From: Neoluteolibacter marinus
GTDB taxonomy: Bacteria; Verrucomicrobiota; Verrucomicrobiia; Verrucomicrobiales; Akkermansiaceae
Direction of reading: 5' to 3'
Assembly (NCBI RefSeq): GCF_014904755.1
Contig: NZ_JACZFQ010000048.1
Coordinates: 62,001-126,000 of the forward strand
DNA length: 64,000 bases
Shown here: positions 35,701-44,948 of the stretch, piece by piece
Layout of the letters: every line of letters starts with the position of its first letter
How positions within the stretch are numbered: the stretch's first letter is position 1
The notes under the pieces: generated by a model
The model's database searches: none
Told to the model about the DNA's origin: nothing
Seen by the model: only the letters and a program-made list of their open reading frames with translations
Translations under genes and position numbers: made by a program

Positions 35701-36682
35701 CCTCGAGCTCGGCGATCTTCTTCTTGGTGTTGCGGATCGTCTCCAGCGGGTTGGCGCCGTAGCGCGCGACCACCACCCCGCCGGCGGCATCCGCGCCGTT
35801 GACGTCAAGGCCGCCGCGGCGCATCGCCGGTCCCAGCGTCACCGTCGCCACATCGGCCACCGTCACCGGGGTGTTCCCGCGCACCACCACCACCGCCTTC
35901 TCGAGGTCAGCCGGGCTGTCGACATAGCCGGTGCCACGCAGGAAGTATTCCACGCCGTTGACCGCCAGGTTGCGGGCACCGATCTCCTGGTTCGACTTGC
36001 GCACCGCATCGACGACCTGGGCCAGGGTGACCCCGTTGGCGCGCAGCGCGTCGGGATCGACATCGACCTGATACTGCCGCTGGTAGCCGCCGACCGAAGC
36101 CACTTCCGCGACCCCTTCCGCCGCCAGCAGCGCGTAGCGGACCTGCCAGTCCTGCGTCGCCCGCAGCTCGTCGAGGTCCCAGCCCCCGGCCGGCTTGCCG
36201 TCCGGGTCGCGGCCTTCGAGGACATACCAGAAGACCTGCCCGAGCCCGGTCGCGTCCGGACCCAGCGTCGGCGTCACCGCTTCCGGCAACAGGTCGGCGG
36301 GCAGCGAGTTGAGCTTTTCCAGCAAGCGACTACGACTCCAGTAGAACTCGACGTCCTCCTCGAAGATCAGGTAGACATACGAACTGCCGAACATCGAGTA
36401 GGAGCGAACCTCCCGCACCCCCGGCACCCCGAGCAGGGCCACGGTCAGCGGGTAGGTGATCTGGTCCTCGACGTCCTGCGGCGAGCGCCCGGGCCAGTCG
36501 GTGTAGACGATCTGCTGGTTGTCGCCCAGGTCCGGGATGGCATCGACCGCCACCGGGTCGCGCGGGTAGTTCCCGGTGTCCCAGTCGAAGGGCGCCACCT
36601 TGACGCCCCAGCCGATGAAGAAGGCCAGCAGGAGCAGCACCACCAGCTTCTGGTGCAGGCAGAAATGGATGAGCTTGTTCAT
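32792..36682 (-). CDS. cusA: Heavy-metal RND efflux pump, inner-membrane subunit (CusA/CzcA family)
   Basis: A 1296-residue proton-driven metal exporter of the HME-RND family. The start at 36682 gives MNKLIHFCLHQKLVVLLLL, a normal first helix. Characteristic segments include AIPDLGDNQQIVYTDWPGRS, the helix 4 block TVVDVGIVLTENILKHLDE with its acidic relay residue, and GIATDDGVVMSTYLRQRFDE near the end. It is about 250 residues longer than E. coli CusA (1047). The extra length includes a soluble insert after VIDWTKVDP and an additional hydrophobic block around LLVAAALLALGFSGWLALAL, with several extra helices. It would take Cu(I), Ag(I) or another divalent metal from the periplasm or membrane to CusB/CusC. 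It ends the operon. Confidence 0.94.
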   Translation of the reverse strand: MNKLIHFCLHQKLVVLLLLAFFIGWGVKVAPFDWDTGNYPRDPVAVDAIPDLGDNQQIVYTDWPGRSPQDVEDQITYPLTVALLGVPGVREVRSYSMFGSSYVYLIFEEDVEFYWSRSRLLEKLNSLPADLLPEAVTPTLGPDATGLGQVFWYVLEGRDPDGKPAGGWDLDELRATQDWQVRYALLAAEGVAEVASVGGYQRQYQVDVDPDALRANGVTLAQVVDAVRKSNQEIGARNLAVNGVEYFLRGTGYVDSPADLEKAVVVVRGNTPVTVADVATVTLGPAMRRGGLDVNGADAAGGVVVARYGANPLETIRNTKKKIAELEAALPLRAVIDWTKVDPSTAAGFAAEHGIEPAFEADGTMDRESWLAFTRGTARAEWPDWLTTSKMTIVPFYDRSKLIGETLNTLDDALYQQVLVTIIVVIVMVMHLRTSVLISAMLPLAVLITFITMKIAGVDANIVALSGIAIAIGTVVDVGIVLTENILKHLDEAPPDEAKSAVIYRAVTEVASAVTTSVATTVVSFLPVFTMTGEAGRLFRPLAFTKSFALVASIIVALTIIPPVAHLLFGSVPKALRDRRVLVSGLLVAAALLALGFSGWLALALLVLAAGLWFERRVAGRWRHGVAVGVNVLAALAVVLLLTLDWMPLGLDRNTPENLVFVVLVVGGLLLGFRLFELGYSSVLRWCLAHKPLFLTAPAVMLALAFCIWLGFPRVFDFVPRLAGEGIRETRLWQDATAKFPGLGREFRPALDEGSFLLMPTISPHASIDEAMETLGQLDSAVAAIPEVERVVGKIGRVDSPLDPAPISMVETVVNYVSEFKSDDKGRVLRFRTMDDGNFAYDASGHLIEDPRGKPFRQWRPEIRSPDDIWAKIEEAARLPGVTGAPKLQPIETRLVMLRTGMRAPMGIKIKGRTLEDIEKFGLQLESLMRTGEIPGLAAETVNADRIVGKPYLEIVPDRDAASRYGLNIADIHETIQTAIGGRVVTTTVEGRERFAVQVRYQREMRDSQEALGRVLVTGKEGAQVPLSQLAGIRYLRGPQMIKAEDTFLTGYVTFGSQPGHAEVDVVEAARRYLDGKERDGKLVRAPGIRYEFAGNYEAALEFNRTLMVMVPLCLGAIFILLYFDNKSVTTTFIVFSGVAVAWSGGFLLLWLYGRSGFLDFELFGHNLRQLFQVSPINLSTAVWVGFLALFGIATDDGVVMSTYLRQRFDELKPRGTAAIREAVVDAGKRRVRPCLMTTATTLLALLPVLTSTGRGSDLMAPMAVPIFGGMLVELMTMFVVPVLYSLKQELVGKED

Positions 36683-36683
36683 C

Positions 36684-36825
36684 TTTGGAGTGCGGTGGCA
36701 GAGCGCAGCGGCGACACCGCTTTCCGGGGAAAGGTCGATTCGGGGTGGATCAGGAAACGGAAGCCGCCGAGATGACATGAAAGCGGTGTCGTCGCTCGCA
36801 GGCTCGCTATGCCACCGCACTCCAA
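36684..36825. repeat. REPIN-like imperfect palindrome upstream of cusA
   Basis: The left arm at 36684-36724 begins TTTGGAGTGCGGTGGCAGAG. The right arm at 36779-36825 is its imperfect complement (ending TATGCCACCGCACTCCAA), with a spacer of about 54 nt. The left arm is identical over 41 bp to 39045-39085. The element fills the cusB-cusA gap and ends 1 nt before the cusA start codon, so it lies in the transcript as the 5' context of cusA. Confidence 0.85.
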
Positions 36826-36830
36826 GGCCC

Positions 36831-39038
36831 TCATTCGCCGCCTCCTTTCTCCACCGAAAGCGTGTCGGTGACCGTGCCGCAACTGAACATTGCGTCCCCG
36901 AAGTAGGGATTCTCGACCACCGGTTTGTCGGCAATCCAGTCGGCGCCCTGGTTCTTGAAGGCCATCGGGCAGTGCACCACGTAGGCATTGCCGACCGCAT
37001 CGAGACCCTTCTCGCGGGTCAGCGCGATCAGCTTGTCGCTGAGCCGCTGGAAGGACGCGCGCCGCGGCTTGATGCCATCGGCTGAGGCCAACTCCTGCGC
37101 CAGAGCAGCGAGATCGGGGGCCTCGGCCAGCGGACTGGCAGCTAGAGTTGCGGCCATCGCCCCGGCCGCCTTGGCCGCAGCCCCGTCATCGTCCCCCGCC
37201 AGGGCAGCGGCCACCGGCAGGTAAGCTGCGATCGCCGACTTCAAGGCCTTGGCCGTCGCCGGTTCGGCCGGCGGCGGGGCTTCCGGCTGGTAGGGCAGAC
37301 CGAGGTAGCGACCGGCTTCCTCGACCGCCCGCGCCACCCCGCGGGCCGCCGCGGCGGGATTGCCTGCGACGTCTTCCCGTGCCTCCGCGAGTTCATTGAG
37401 CAGGCGCGAGGAAAACTCCTTCCACAGCGCCGCCTCCTCGTCCTGCAAGGCCGAGCTATCGATGCCGCGGACCAGCGCGGCGAGCGCCGCGATCTCCTTC
37501 TCCGATGGTTCCCGTAGCAAGCGCCCCAGTTCACGCGGTACCGGCGACCACTGGCCGGCCAGTTCCTTCGACGCCGAATTCGCCGGCTTCTCGTCCAGGC
37601 CCGCCCCGGGGTTCATCATCGACGGCTTGGCCCGGATCTGCAGTTCGGAGTCGAGCTTGAAGGCGCCGCGAGTCACCACCAGCTCGCCCTCCTCGAGACC
37701 TTCCGCCACCACGAAGCGGTCGCCGACCCGCGGGCCCAGCACGATCTGGCGGCCCTCGAACTTCGGTCCGTCCTCGTCGGGCAAGCGCACGTAGACCACC
37801 GCCCGCTTGCCGGTCCGGAGCACCGCGGACGCCGGGATCAGCAGCGGCTCGCCGGACGTGCCCGCGGCGGTCACAAAGCCCAGCGTCTCCGCCGGCACCA
37901 GATCCATCCCGCAGATATCGCATTGCCCCGGCCCGTCCTTGACGATCTCCGGGTGCATCGGGCTGACCCACTTCCCCGCCATCGAGGGATCGATCACCTT
38001 GCCGTTGGCCGCTGTCTTCGAGCGCGCCACCGCCGCGGCGAACATCCCCGGTTTCAGGAGCAGTCCCGCGTTGTCGACATTCACCCGCACCCTCGTCACC
38101 CGCCGCAGCGGGTCGATCTCCGGATCAATGAAGGCGATCCGGCCGTGGAACACCTCGCCCGGCAGCGCTTCCACCGTGAAGCTCAGGTCCTGGGCGTAGC
38201 GCAACCACTGCAGGTCACTCTCGTAGGCCTCGAGTTTGAGCCACACCGTCGAAAGGTCGGCGATCTTGAACAAGGGGTCGCCGGTCTTCACATACTGTCC
38301 CTCGCTGGCGAGCTTGGAGGTCACGATACCGGCCTGCGGCGTGTAGAGGGTCAGGTGGTCCTGCGGTTGCCGCGAGAGCTCGATGTCCGCGATCTGCTGC
38401 TCGGTGAACTGCAGCAGCCGCAGCTTCTCGCGCGCCGCTTCAAGCAGGCGGCGGCGGGTATCCCGCACCACCGCCGAGGCACCGGAGGCGAGCCCATCGA
38501 CGGCCCGCCGCCCCTCGATCAGTTCCCGCTGCGCGACCAGCAGGTCGGGCGAATAGATCTCGGCCAGGTGGTCGCCCTTCTGCACCGGGGCGCCGGTGTA
38601 GTCGACGAACAGCCGGTCGAGCCGGCCCGCCACCCTCGAGGTGATGGTATTCATACTACGTTCGTCGTAGTCAATCCGGCCGAACAGCCTGACCTCCGCC
38701 TCGGCCGCTTCCCGGACCACCGGCGCGACCCGCAGGTCGAGCAATGCCGCCGACTCGGGGGACACGCTGACCTCGCGCAGGCCGCCGCCTCCGCCGCCGC
38801 TCAACGGGATCAGGTCCATGTTGCAAATCGGGCACAGGCCCGGCCCCGGCTGGCGGATCTGCGGGTGCATCGAGCAGGTCCAGACCTGCCCGCTTTCGGC
38901 ATCGTGGTCGTGTTCGTCGTGCTTGGCGGGCGGCAGGCCGAACCACCAGCCCAGCAGGAAAAGCCCGAGTGGCAGCAGGACGGACAGGATGGCGCGCGGC
39001 GACCGGCGCAGCCGCTGGAAAAGTTCGGAAGGCTTCAT
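36831..39038 (-). CDS. cusB: Efflux periplasmic adaptor subunit (CusB-like) with two metal-binding motifs and a DUF3347-like tail
   Basis: A 735-residue membrane-fusion protein. The start at 39038 gives a signal anchor (residues 15-35). A heavy-metal-binding domain follows at about 53-78 (WTCSMHPQIRQPGPGLCPIC, then NMDLIPL). The adaptor core carries the barrel-sandwich and hairpin segments (VVREAAEAEVRLFGRIDYDE, then GQYVKTGDPLFKIADLSTVW). A second metal-binding motif is inserted near 390-420 (VSPMHPEIVKDGPGQCDICG). The C-terminus (about 520-735) resembles DUF3347 and ends in YVVHCPMAFKNQGADWIADK, another Cys/Met metal site. It would collect metal in the periplasm and hand it to CusA/CusC. 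E. coli CusB is about 407 residues, so this version is enlarged by metal-binding modules. Confidence 0.93.
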   Translation of the reverse strand: MKPSELFQRLRRSPRAILSVLLPLGLFLLGWWFGLPPAKHDEHDHDAESGQVWTCSMHPQIRQPGPGLCPICNMDLIPLSGGGGGGLREVSVSPESAALLDLRVAPVVREAAEAEVRLFGRIDYDERSMNTITSRVAGRLDRLFVDYTGAPVQKGDHLAEIYSPDLLVAQRELIEGRRAVDGLASGASAVVRDTRRRLLEAAREKLRLLQFTEQQIADIELSRQPQDHLTLYTPQAGIVTSKLASEGQYVKTGDPLFKIADLSTVWLKLEAYESDLQWLRYAQDLSFTVEALPGEVFHGRIAFIDPEIDPLRRVTRVRVNVDNAGLLLKPGMFAAAVARSKTAANGKVIDPSMAGKWVSPMHPEIVKDGPGQCDICGMDLVPAETLGFVTAAGTSGEPLLIPASAVLRTGKRAVVYVRLPDEDGPKFEGRQIVLGPRVGDRFVVAEGLEEGELVVTRGAFKLDSELQIRAKPSMMNPGAGLDEKPANSASKELAGQWSPVPRELGRLLREPSEKEIAALAALVRGIDSSALQDEEAALWKEFSSRLLNELAEAREDVAGNPAAAARGVARAVEEAGRYLGLPYQPEAPPPAEPATAKALKSAIAAYLPVAAALAGDDDGAAAKAAGAMAATLAASPLAEAPDLAALAQELASADGIKPRRASFQRLSDKLIALTREKGLDAVGNAYVVHCPMAFKNQGADWIADKPVVENPYFGDAMFSCGTVTDTLSVEKGGGE

Positions 39039-39044
39039 GACAAC

Positions 39045-39085
39045 TTTGGAGTGCGGTGGCAGAGCGCAGCGGCGACACCGCTTTC
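39045..39085. repeat. Second copy of the 41-bp repeat arm, upstream of cusB
   Basis: Identical over 41 bp to 36684-36724 and in the same orientation. It sits 6 nt upstream of the cusB start. No complementary arm follows, so this is a single-arm (solo) copy. Confidence 0.85.
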
Positions 39086-39295
39086 GCGGCGCCCCGGCGG
39101 ATCGAAACAATCAAAGAGAGCAAATTCCGGGGGCAACGGCACAAGCACCCCCCGGCCCATCCAGGCCAGCCCGCCACGGTGCGGACGCAACGCACCTGCT
39201 AGCTCAAAAACACGGCCGCCACTCGACGACCCGCCCAGCCAGAATCCAGCTCGGTGCCTGGCTTCCTTCAATCTGACGCCCTTCGCCTTCATGCA

Positions 39296-40618
39296 TCAAT
39301 CGAGTGCCGCCGCCGCGCGCAGGGTGGCGCTGGCCTTGCCCACCTGGGCTCGGTTGCTGGCGAGTTGCAGGCGGTAGGCGAGCAGCCCGCGCCAGGTTTC
39401 GACCAGATCGCTGAAGCTGCTGGTCCCGGCGCTGTAGCCGGTCAGCGTGACCTCGTAGGCCTGGGTAGCATCCGGCACCAGCCGGGTCTCGAAAAGGGTC
39501 GCCACGTCGCGCGCGGTCTTGGCCCGGAACCAGGCATCCTCGACCCGGAAGCGCAGCTCCGAGCGGGTCGAGGCGATCATTGCCTCGGTCTCGGCGATCC
39601 CTTCCTCCGCCTCGCGGATCATCGCCTTCCGCGGCTCCTGCCAGAGCGGGATGTTCACCCCCAGGGTGGCGTAGATCTGGTCGCGGCCGTTGGCCATCCG
39701 CGACAGGCCGGAGTCGGAGATCGCGGCCCCGGAAACCCCCGCGGTGATGTCGGGATACTTCTCCAGTTCCGCCCGCTTCAGGCGATGGCGGAAGGCATTG
39801 GCGCGCTGCTCGGCGGCCGCCACCTCGGGATGCCGGCTCTGCGCCCGCGCCAGCAGGCTGTCCAGCGATCCGGCACTGGGGATCTTGGCCTGGCGGGCGG
39901 CCGGCAGCGAGGCCCCGGCCGGGCGGTTGAGCAGGGAATTCAGCCGCGCCCTGGCAGTCGACGCCACTTGTCCCGCAGCCGCCAGGTCGCGGTCCAGCAT
40001 GGCCAGCTCGTTGGCCATCCGCAGCTGGTCGGCCTGGCCCGCCTGGTCGGCGGCAACGCGGGCGTCGACGGCATCGCGCACCGCCTCCAGCAAGGAGCGG
40101 CTCTCGCGGGTCAGCGCCAGGGTCTGGTCGGCCAGATAAAGGTCCCACCACGCGGCGTGGACCTGCTCGGTCAGCTTGAGCTCGAGCACCTTGACCTCGG
40201 CCAGGGCCGCGGCGGCCTCGCTGCCGGCGGCAGCAGCGGCCTCGCGGCGTTTGCCGGGAAAGGGGAACTTCTGCTTGATGCCGCCCATCGCCTCGGTGCG
40301 GCCGGCGGCGGTTTCCGCCATCGATCCCGCGGCAATCTCGGCGACCGGGTCCGGCAGCGATTGCTCCTGCGCCACCTTGGCCTCCAGCCGGCCGGCGCGA
40401 TGGCGTGCGGCGGCGATCGAGGGATGGTGCTCGATCGCCAGCCGCGCCAGTTCGTCGGGCCCGGCAGAGCCGGACACCGGGTAGTTCACGGCAGCTGAAG
40501 GCGGCGGCACGGCCAGCACCGCCGCCTTCCCCTCGCCCGTGGAGGACGAGGGGCTGCAGGACACGGGCAAGCACAGCAAGCCGGCAAGACAAGGGAGTCC
40601 CAGGGATCGGAATTTCAT
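39296..40618 (-). CDS. cusC: TolC/CusC family outer-membrane efflux lipoprotein
   Basis: A 440-residue outer-membrane channel subunit. The start at 40618 gives MKFRSLGLPCLAGLLCLPVS followed by Cys21, a probable lipobox as in CusC/OprM. The long helical repeats of the outer-membrane-factor family are present (LARLAIEHHPSIAAARHR, KLTEQVHAAWWDLYLADQTL, LLARAQSRHPEVAAAEQR, ELRFRVEDAWFRAKTARD), giving two internally related halves. It completes the tripartite pump with CusB and CusA. It lies 34 nt downstream of the YHS lipoprotein. The 257 nt between it and cusB contain a solo repeat arm and no other gene. Confidence 0.92.
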   Translation of the reverse strand: MKFRSLGLPCLAGLLCLPVSCSPSSSTGEGKAAVLAVPPPSAAVNYPVSGSAGPDELARLAIEHHPSIAAARHRAGRLEAKVAQEQSLPDPVAEIAAGSMAETAAGRTEAMGGIKQKFPFPGKRREAAAAAGSEAAAALAEVKVLELKLTEQVHAAWWDLYLADQTLALTRESRSLLEAVRDAVDARVAADQAGQADQLRMANELAMLDRDLAAAGQVASTARARLNSLLNRPAGASLPAARQAKIPSAGSLDSLLARAQSRHPEVAAAEQRANAFRHRLKRAELEKYPDITAGVSGAAISDSGLSRMANGRDQIYATLGVNIPLWQEPRKAMIREAEEGIAETEAMIASTRSELRFRVEDAWFRAKTARDVATLFETRLVPDATQAYEVTLTGYSAGTSSFSDLVETWRGLLAYRLQLASNRAQVGKASATLRAAAALD

Positions 40619-40652
40619 GGTCCGGCGGCTCATCGGGGTTGCCCGTCGTGGT

Positions 40653-40937
40653 TCACTCGGCCGCTTCCGCGTCGAGCTTGCTGAGGTACTTCTGCGGGTC
40701 CTTTTCGAACTTCGGCACGCAGTGCTCGCAGCACATCTTGATCTCGCGACCCTCGTAAACATAGACGTAGGGATCGCCCATCGAGCCGAGCTCCTCGCCC
40801 GAGACCGGGCACAGGGCGGCGCTTCCGGCAGTGGCGGCGGCCGGCTCGGGGGCCGGGGCCTCGACGGTGGTCGTTTCCTGTTTGCCACAGGACGCGAGAA
40901 GGAAGGCAAGGGAACTGAAGAGTAGGATTGGTTTCAT
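40653..40937 (-). CDS. YHS-domain lipoprotein (periplasmic metal-binding)
   Basis: A 94-residue lipoprotein. The start at 40937 gives MKPILLFSSLAFLLASC (lipobox LLASC, Cys17). An Ala/Pro/Glu linker leads to a YHS-like domain (ALCPVSGEELGSMGDPYVYV, then IKMCCEHCVPKFEKDPQKYL), whose Cys residues can bind copper or zinc. It is the first gene of the tripartite pump operon, so it probably delivers periplasmic metal to the pump or senses it. It starts 104 nt beyond the terminator that closes the upstream operon and therefore needs its own promoter. Confidence 0.82.
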   Translation of the reverse strand: MKPILLFSSLAFLLASCGKQETTTVEAPAPEPAAATAGSAALCPVSGEELGSMGDPYVYVYEGREIKMCCEHCVPKFEKDPQKYLSKLDAEAAE

Positions 40938-41040
40938 GGTTTCTGTTGGTTTTGCGGTTTCTAACAATCTGAACAAAGGGGCATGGCCGCGACGCCACGA
41001 GGGGACGACAGGGCACGAAGCCGCGTCGACGCGACGCAGC

Positions 41041-41068
41041 AAAACCGGACATCCGCAAAGGATGCCGG
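41041..41068 (-). terminator. Rho-independent terminator closing the csoR operon
   Basis: On the minus strand, a stem CCGGCATCC/GGATGTCCGG (one bulge, loop TTTGC) is followed by TTTT. It lies 20 nt after the stop at 41089 and separates the csoR-permease-ATPase unit from the YHS-cus unit. Confidence 0.75.
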
Positions 41069-41088
41069 GAATCAAAGGGATCCGGGCT

Positions 41089-41460
41089 TCAAATCAGCCA
41101 ACGGGAATAGCGCGCGAGCAACAGTCGCGGCGGGTCACAGCCGGTGTGCGGCGTGGACGCCATCGGCCGGCGCACGGGCACCGGCGGCACCAGGCGGGCC
41201 ACGTCGGTCACCGCCGGTTCGAGGAGCACCGCGATGTCGTGCGGCAGCTCGAAGTTCTTCACCTCGTCGCGAGGTTCCTTGGTCCGGCAGGCGCAGGCGT
41301 GCGGCTGCTGGTCGGGACTACCCTTGCCATCGCGCTCCACACTCGCCTCGCAGCACGACGGCCGCGACTCCTTCTCCGCCGCGTGGGCGGAGCAGCAGCA
41401 CAGCGGGCTGGCGATCAGGAGCGCCAGCAGCGTTGCGAGGATGGAGCGGAAGGGATGCAT
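41089..41460 (-). CDS. Cys-rich exported protein of the metal-efflux operon
   Basis: A 123-residue protein of unknown function. The signal peptide is MHPFRSILATLLALLIASPL, followed immediately by CCCSAHA. Further Cys and His residues (SCCEASVERD, HACACRTKE) make it a candidate periplasmic copper-binding protein. The C-terminal half is rich in Pro and Arg. It is 78 nt downstream of the P-type ATPase and ahead of a terminator, so it is the last gene of the csoR operon. Metal binding is inferred from composition and context. Confidence 0.65.
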   Translation of the reverse strand: MHPFRSILATLLALLIASPLCCCSAHAAEKESRPSCCEASVERDGKGSPDQQPHACACRTKEPRDEVKNFELPHDIAVLLEPAVTDVARLVPPVPVRRPMASTPHTGCDPPRLLLARYSRWLI

Positions 41461-41538
41461 CTTGGAGAACTCTCCTCCAGTGGGAAGAGATCTGTTGAGG
41501 CTCTATTCCATTTTCACCTTTGAATCAATGGGTTTCCC

Positions 41539-43818
41539 CTAATCGAGTTGGATCCTGCGCAGGCGCAGGGCGTTGCCGATCACCGATACCGAACTGAAGC
41601 TCATCGCCGCGGCGGCGATCATCGGGCTCAGCAGGTGACCGGTGAAGGGATACAGCGCGCCGGCCGCGATCGGCACGCCGAGGCCGTTGTAGACCAGCGC
41701 GAAGAACAGGTTCTGGCGGATGTTCTTCATCGTCGCCCGGCTCAGGGCGCGGGCTCGCAGGATCGAGCGGAGGTCGCCCTTCACCAGCGAAATGCCGGCG
41801 CTTTCGATGGCCACGTCGGTGCCGGTGCCCATCGCGATCCCGACCTCGGCGGCGGCCAGCGCGGGCGCATCGTTGATGCCGTCCCCGGCCATTGCCAGCG
41901 GCTTGCCGGCGGCGACCTGCTGCTTGACGAAGTCGAGCTTGTCGGAGGGCGAGAGCCCGGCGCGGTAGTCGTCGATGTTGAGCTTGCTGGCGACGGCTTG
42001 GGCCGTGGCCTCGCGGTCGCCGGTCAGCATGACCAGTTCGACGCCGTCGGCCTTCAAGGCCTCGACCGCGGCCGGCGTGCTGTCCTTGACCGGGTCCGCC
42101 AGGTCGAAGGCCGCGACCAGCCGGTCGCCGCGGGCCATGAAGACCCGGGTCGCGGTGGATTCATCCGGCAGCGCGGCATCGAGGCCGCCCACCCCCTGGT
42201 CCTCCAGCCAGGCCGGCTTGCCGATGCGGATCGTTTCCCCACCGACCTTGGCCGAGACCCCGCCGCCGACCACCGAGTCGAAATCCTCCGCCTGCGGCAG
42301 GTCGAGCCCGCGTTTCTCCGCCGCGCTGACGATGGCATGGGCCAGCGGATGCTCGCTGCTCGTCTCCACGGCTGCGGCCATGCCAAGCAGTGCGTCCTCG
42401 TCATCGTCCGCCACCCGGTGAACCGCGACCAGGGCCGGCCGGCCTGCGGTCAGGGTGCCGGTCTTGTCGACCGCCAGGGTGGTGATCTTTTCCATCCGCT
42501 CCAGGGCCTCGGCATCGCGGATCAGGATGCCCTCCGAGGCGCCGCGGCCGACACCGACCATGATCGAGATCGGCGTCGCCAGGCCGAGCGCGCAGGGACA
42601 GGCCACGACCAGCACCGACACCGCCGCCACCAGCCCGAACACCAGGCTGGGGTCCGGACCGAAGACCGACCACAGGATGAAGGCGAGCACCGCGATGCCG
42701 ACCACCACCGGCACGAACCAGCCGGCGACCTTGTCCGCCACCGCCTGGATCGGCGCGCGGCTGCGCTGGGCATCGGACACCTGCTGGATGATCCGCGCCA
42801 GCATCGTCTCCGAGCCAACCTTGGTGGCGCGGAAAACGAAGGAGCCGGTCTGGTTGAGGGTTCCGCCGGTGACCGGATCGCCCTCCTGCTTGTCGACCGG
42901 CTCAGGCTCGCCGCTGATCATCGACTCGTCGACGGTGCCTCGGCCGCGGACCACCTCACCGTCCACCGGCACCTTCTCGCCGGGCTTCACCCGCAACAGG
43001 TCGCCGGCCTGGACCTGCTCGATCGGGATCTCCTCCTCGCTCTCGCCATCGACCCGCCGGGCGGTCTTCGCCGCCTGATCCATCAGCGCCTTGATCGCCA
43101 TGCTGGTGCGGCCGCGGGCCTTGGCCTCGAGCCACTGGCCGAGGATCACCAGCGCGATGATCACCCCGGCGGTCTCGAAGTAGAGCGGCGCGCGGCCGTG
43201 ATCCTTGAAGGCTTCCGGCAAATGCTCACCGGCAAACAAGGACACCAGGCTGAAGCCGTAGGCGGCGCTGATCCCGAGACCGAGCAAGGTCCACATGTTG
43301 AGGTTCCAGGTCACCAGCGACCTCCAGGCGCGGACCAGGATGAAGAAGCCGGCGACCAGGCAAATCGTCGCCAACGCCGCCTGCAACCAGGCACCGGTCT
43401 CGTGATGGAGCCAGGCGGGCAAGGAGACGCCGGGGATCATCGGCAGCATCGCGATCAGCAGCAGCGGAAACGCCGCCGCACTGGCCACGATCAGCTTCTT
43501 CCGCAGCTTCGTTTCCTCGCCGGAATCCTCGGCCACCGGTTCGACGGGCTCGAGGTCCATCCCGCAGATCGGGCAGCTCCCCGGTCCATCCTGGCGGATT
43601 TCCGGATGCATCGGGCAGGTGTAGGTGGTGGCCTGCGCCACCGCGGGGTTGCGCTCCAAGGCCATCCCGCACTTCGGGCAATCGCCCGGTTCGTCGCTCT
43701 CGACGCCGGTACACATCGGGCAGAACCAGGCCTTCGACGGCCGGATCGAGGCGTCGCGATGATGGCGGCCGGAGCAACAGGACGGCTTCGCGGAATGATC
43801 ATGGGAGTGCGGGTTCAC
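41539..43818 (-). CDS. Copper-type P1B-ATPase with two N-terminal heavy-metal-binding domains
   Basis: A 759-residue ATP-driven metal exporter. The start is the GTG at 43818, which overlaps the permease stop as GTGA. Instead of HMA domains, the N-terminus has a His/Cys-rich stretch ([17 protein letters not shown]) and two short metal-binding domains: [20 protein letters not shown] near 32-51 and [20 protein letters not shown] near 66-85. The membrane motif CPC is at 407-409, the phosphorylated Asp451 in [15 protein letters not shown] follows, and [11 protein letters not shown] forms the hinge. CPC indicates Cu(I)/Ag(I) specificity, though CopB-like Cu(II) use uses CPH and is less likely. It moves metal from cytosol to periplasm. 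Confidence 0.95.
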   Translation of the reverse strand: MNPHSHDHSAKPSCCSGRHHRDASIRPSKAWFCPMCTGVESDEPGDCPKCGMALERNPAVAQATTYTCPMHPEIRQDGPGSCPICGMDLEPVEPVAEDSGEETKLRKKLIVASAAAFPLLLIAMLPMIPGVSLPAWLHHETGAWLQAALATICLVAGFFILVRAWRSLVTWNLNMWTLLGLGISAAYGFSLVSLFAGEHLPEAFKDHGRAPLYFETAGVIIALVILGQWLEAKARGRTSMAIKALMDQAAKTARRVDGESEEEIPIEQVQAGDLLRVKPGEKVPVDGEVVRGRGTVDESMISGEPEPVDKQEGDPVTGGTLNQTGSFVFRATKVGSETMLARIIQQVSDAQRSRAPIQAVADKVAGWFVPVVVGIAVLAFILWSVFGPDPSLVFGLVAAVSVLVVACPCALGLATPISIMVGVGRGASEGILIRDAEALERMEKITTLAVDKTGTLTAGRPALVAVHRVADDDEDALLGMAAAVETSSEHPLAHAIVSAAEKRGLDLPQAEDFDSVVGGGVSAKVGGETIRIGKPAWLEDQGVGGLDAALPDESTATRVFMARGDRLVAAFDLADPVKDSTPAAVEALKADGVELVMLTGDREATAQAVASKLNIDDYRAGLSPSDKLDFVKQQVAAGKPLAMAGDGINDAPALAAAEVGIAMGTGTDVAIESAGISLVKGDLRSILRARALSRATMKNIRQNLFFALVYNGLGVPIAAGALYPFTGHLLSPMIAAAAMSFSSVSVIGNALRLRRIQLD

Positions 43819-44948
43819 CTTGGGTAGTGGTTCAGTATCCAGGCGATCACCAGCACCTGTGGCGTGGTGAGCAGCGGCAGCGCAAAGGTCGCCTTCCACG
43901 ACTTGGTCGTTTCCTTCAGCGCCATGATCTCGGTGTAGTCGGTGGCCGCGCCTGCCATCAGGAAAGTGAAGGCATTGCCCGGGGCGCCGGCCCGGTTCAG
44001 CAGGTCGGCGGCGATCGGGCTCGACCCCTCCGAGCAGACCTCGATCACGGTGGTCGCCACCAGGGTCAGCAGCAGGCCGATCAGGCTCGGTCCGAAGTAC
44101 TGCGAGAAGATGTCGTCGGGCACGAAGGCGCGGATCGCACCCGCCATGGCGATGCCGAAGAAGATCCAGCGCAGGATCATCTTCGATTCGCTGAGCCCGT
44201 CGCGGACGATCCGCCGCAGGTTGCCGTCGCCGGGACGGACCCCGGACCAGGCCTCGCGCAGGCCGTCCTTGAGGCGGTAGCTGCCGTCGACCTCAACCGC
44301 ATGCGGGTTGGCGGGAAGCTTGCCGCGCTTCACCAGCGCATCGGCGATGCGGCCGGCGACGATGCCGATCAGCATCGAGAGCACGATGAAGGCAAGCGTC
44401 CACTTGAGCCCGATCAGCCCGACCAGGATCAGCGTCAGCGACAGCGAGTTCCAAGGGCTGGAGACCAGGAAGGCGATCGTCTGGCCGAGCGAGGCACCCT
44501 TGCGGTAGAGCTGCATGCCGACCATCAGGATGCCGTGGTTGCAGAGGTCGAGCAGGGTCCCGGCGAGGGTGGCGCGAACGATTCCGCCCATACTGCCGCC
44601 CTTGCCGAGCAACTTGGCGACCACTTCCTTCGGCACCTGACCTAGGATGCCAACCGCCGCGATCCCAACCAGGATTCCCCACCAGGCCTTCGACATCAGC
44701 TCCCAAGAGCCGTGAGAGAAGACACTCCACCAGGCCGGACCGCCACCGATGAAATGACCGGCGATGCCCGCGGCGACCAGGATCAGCGAGCCCCAAAGCA
44801 GCCAGTCGATGCCGCCACCACCACCGCCACAGCAGGAGTCCTCTTGTTTGGAGCCACCACAGCAGGAGCTCTTCTCTTCTGCCGCGGGGGCGCAGCAGGA
44901 CTTCTTCTCCGGCGCGGCGGCTTTCTTGTTTCCGCAACAATCGCTCAT
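43815..44948 (-). CDS. SO_0444-type Cu/Zn efflux permease
   Basis: A 377-residue inner-membrane permease. The start at 44948 overlaps the csoR stop as ATGA. The N-terminus is a Cys-rich tail ([38 protein letters not shown]), which probably binds metal. The transmembrane part, of about eight helices, carries [17 protein letters not shown] and [20 protein letters not shown], with Cys and acidic residues placed inside helices. This fits the SO_0444 Cu/Zn efflux transporter group of the DUF318-type permeases. Transport direction and metal are known only for a few relatives. Coupling to CsoR and the ATPase supports a role in copper resistance. Confidence 0.85.
   Translation of the reverse strand: MSDCCGNKKAAAPEKKSCCAPAAEEKSSCCGGSKQEDSCCGGGGGGIDWLLWGSLILVAAGIAGHFIGGGPAWWSVFSHGSWELMSKAWWGILVGIAAVGILGQVPKEVVAKLLGKGGSMGGIVRATLAGTLLDLCNHGILMVGMQLYRKGASLGQTIAFLVSSPWNSLSLTLILVGLIGLKWTLAFIVLSMLIGIVAGRIADALVKRGKLPANPHAVEVDGSYRLKDGLREAWSGVRPGDGNLRRIVRDGLSESKMILRWIFFGIAMAGAIRAFVPDDIFSQYFGPSLIGLLLTLVATTVIEVCSEGSSPIAADLLNRAGAPGNAFTFLMAGAATDYTEIMALKETTKSWKATFALPLLTTPQVLVIAWILNHYPR

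Noticed and set aside
36679-36882. 67-codon frame on the minus strand between cusB and cusA
   Set aside because: It is made entirely of the REPIN-like repeat and has no independent support.
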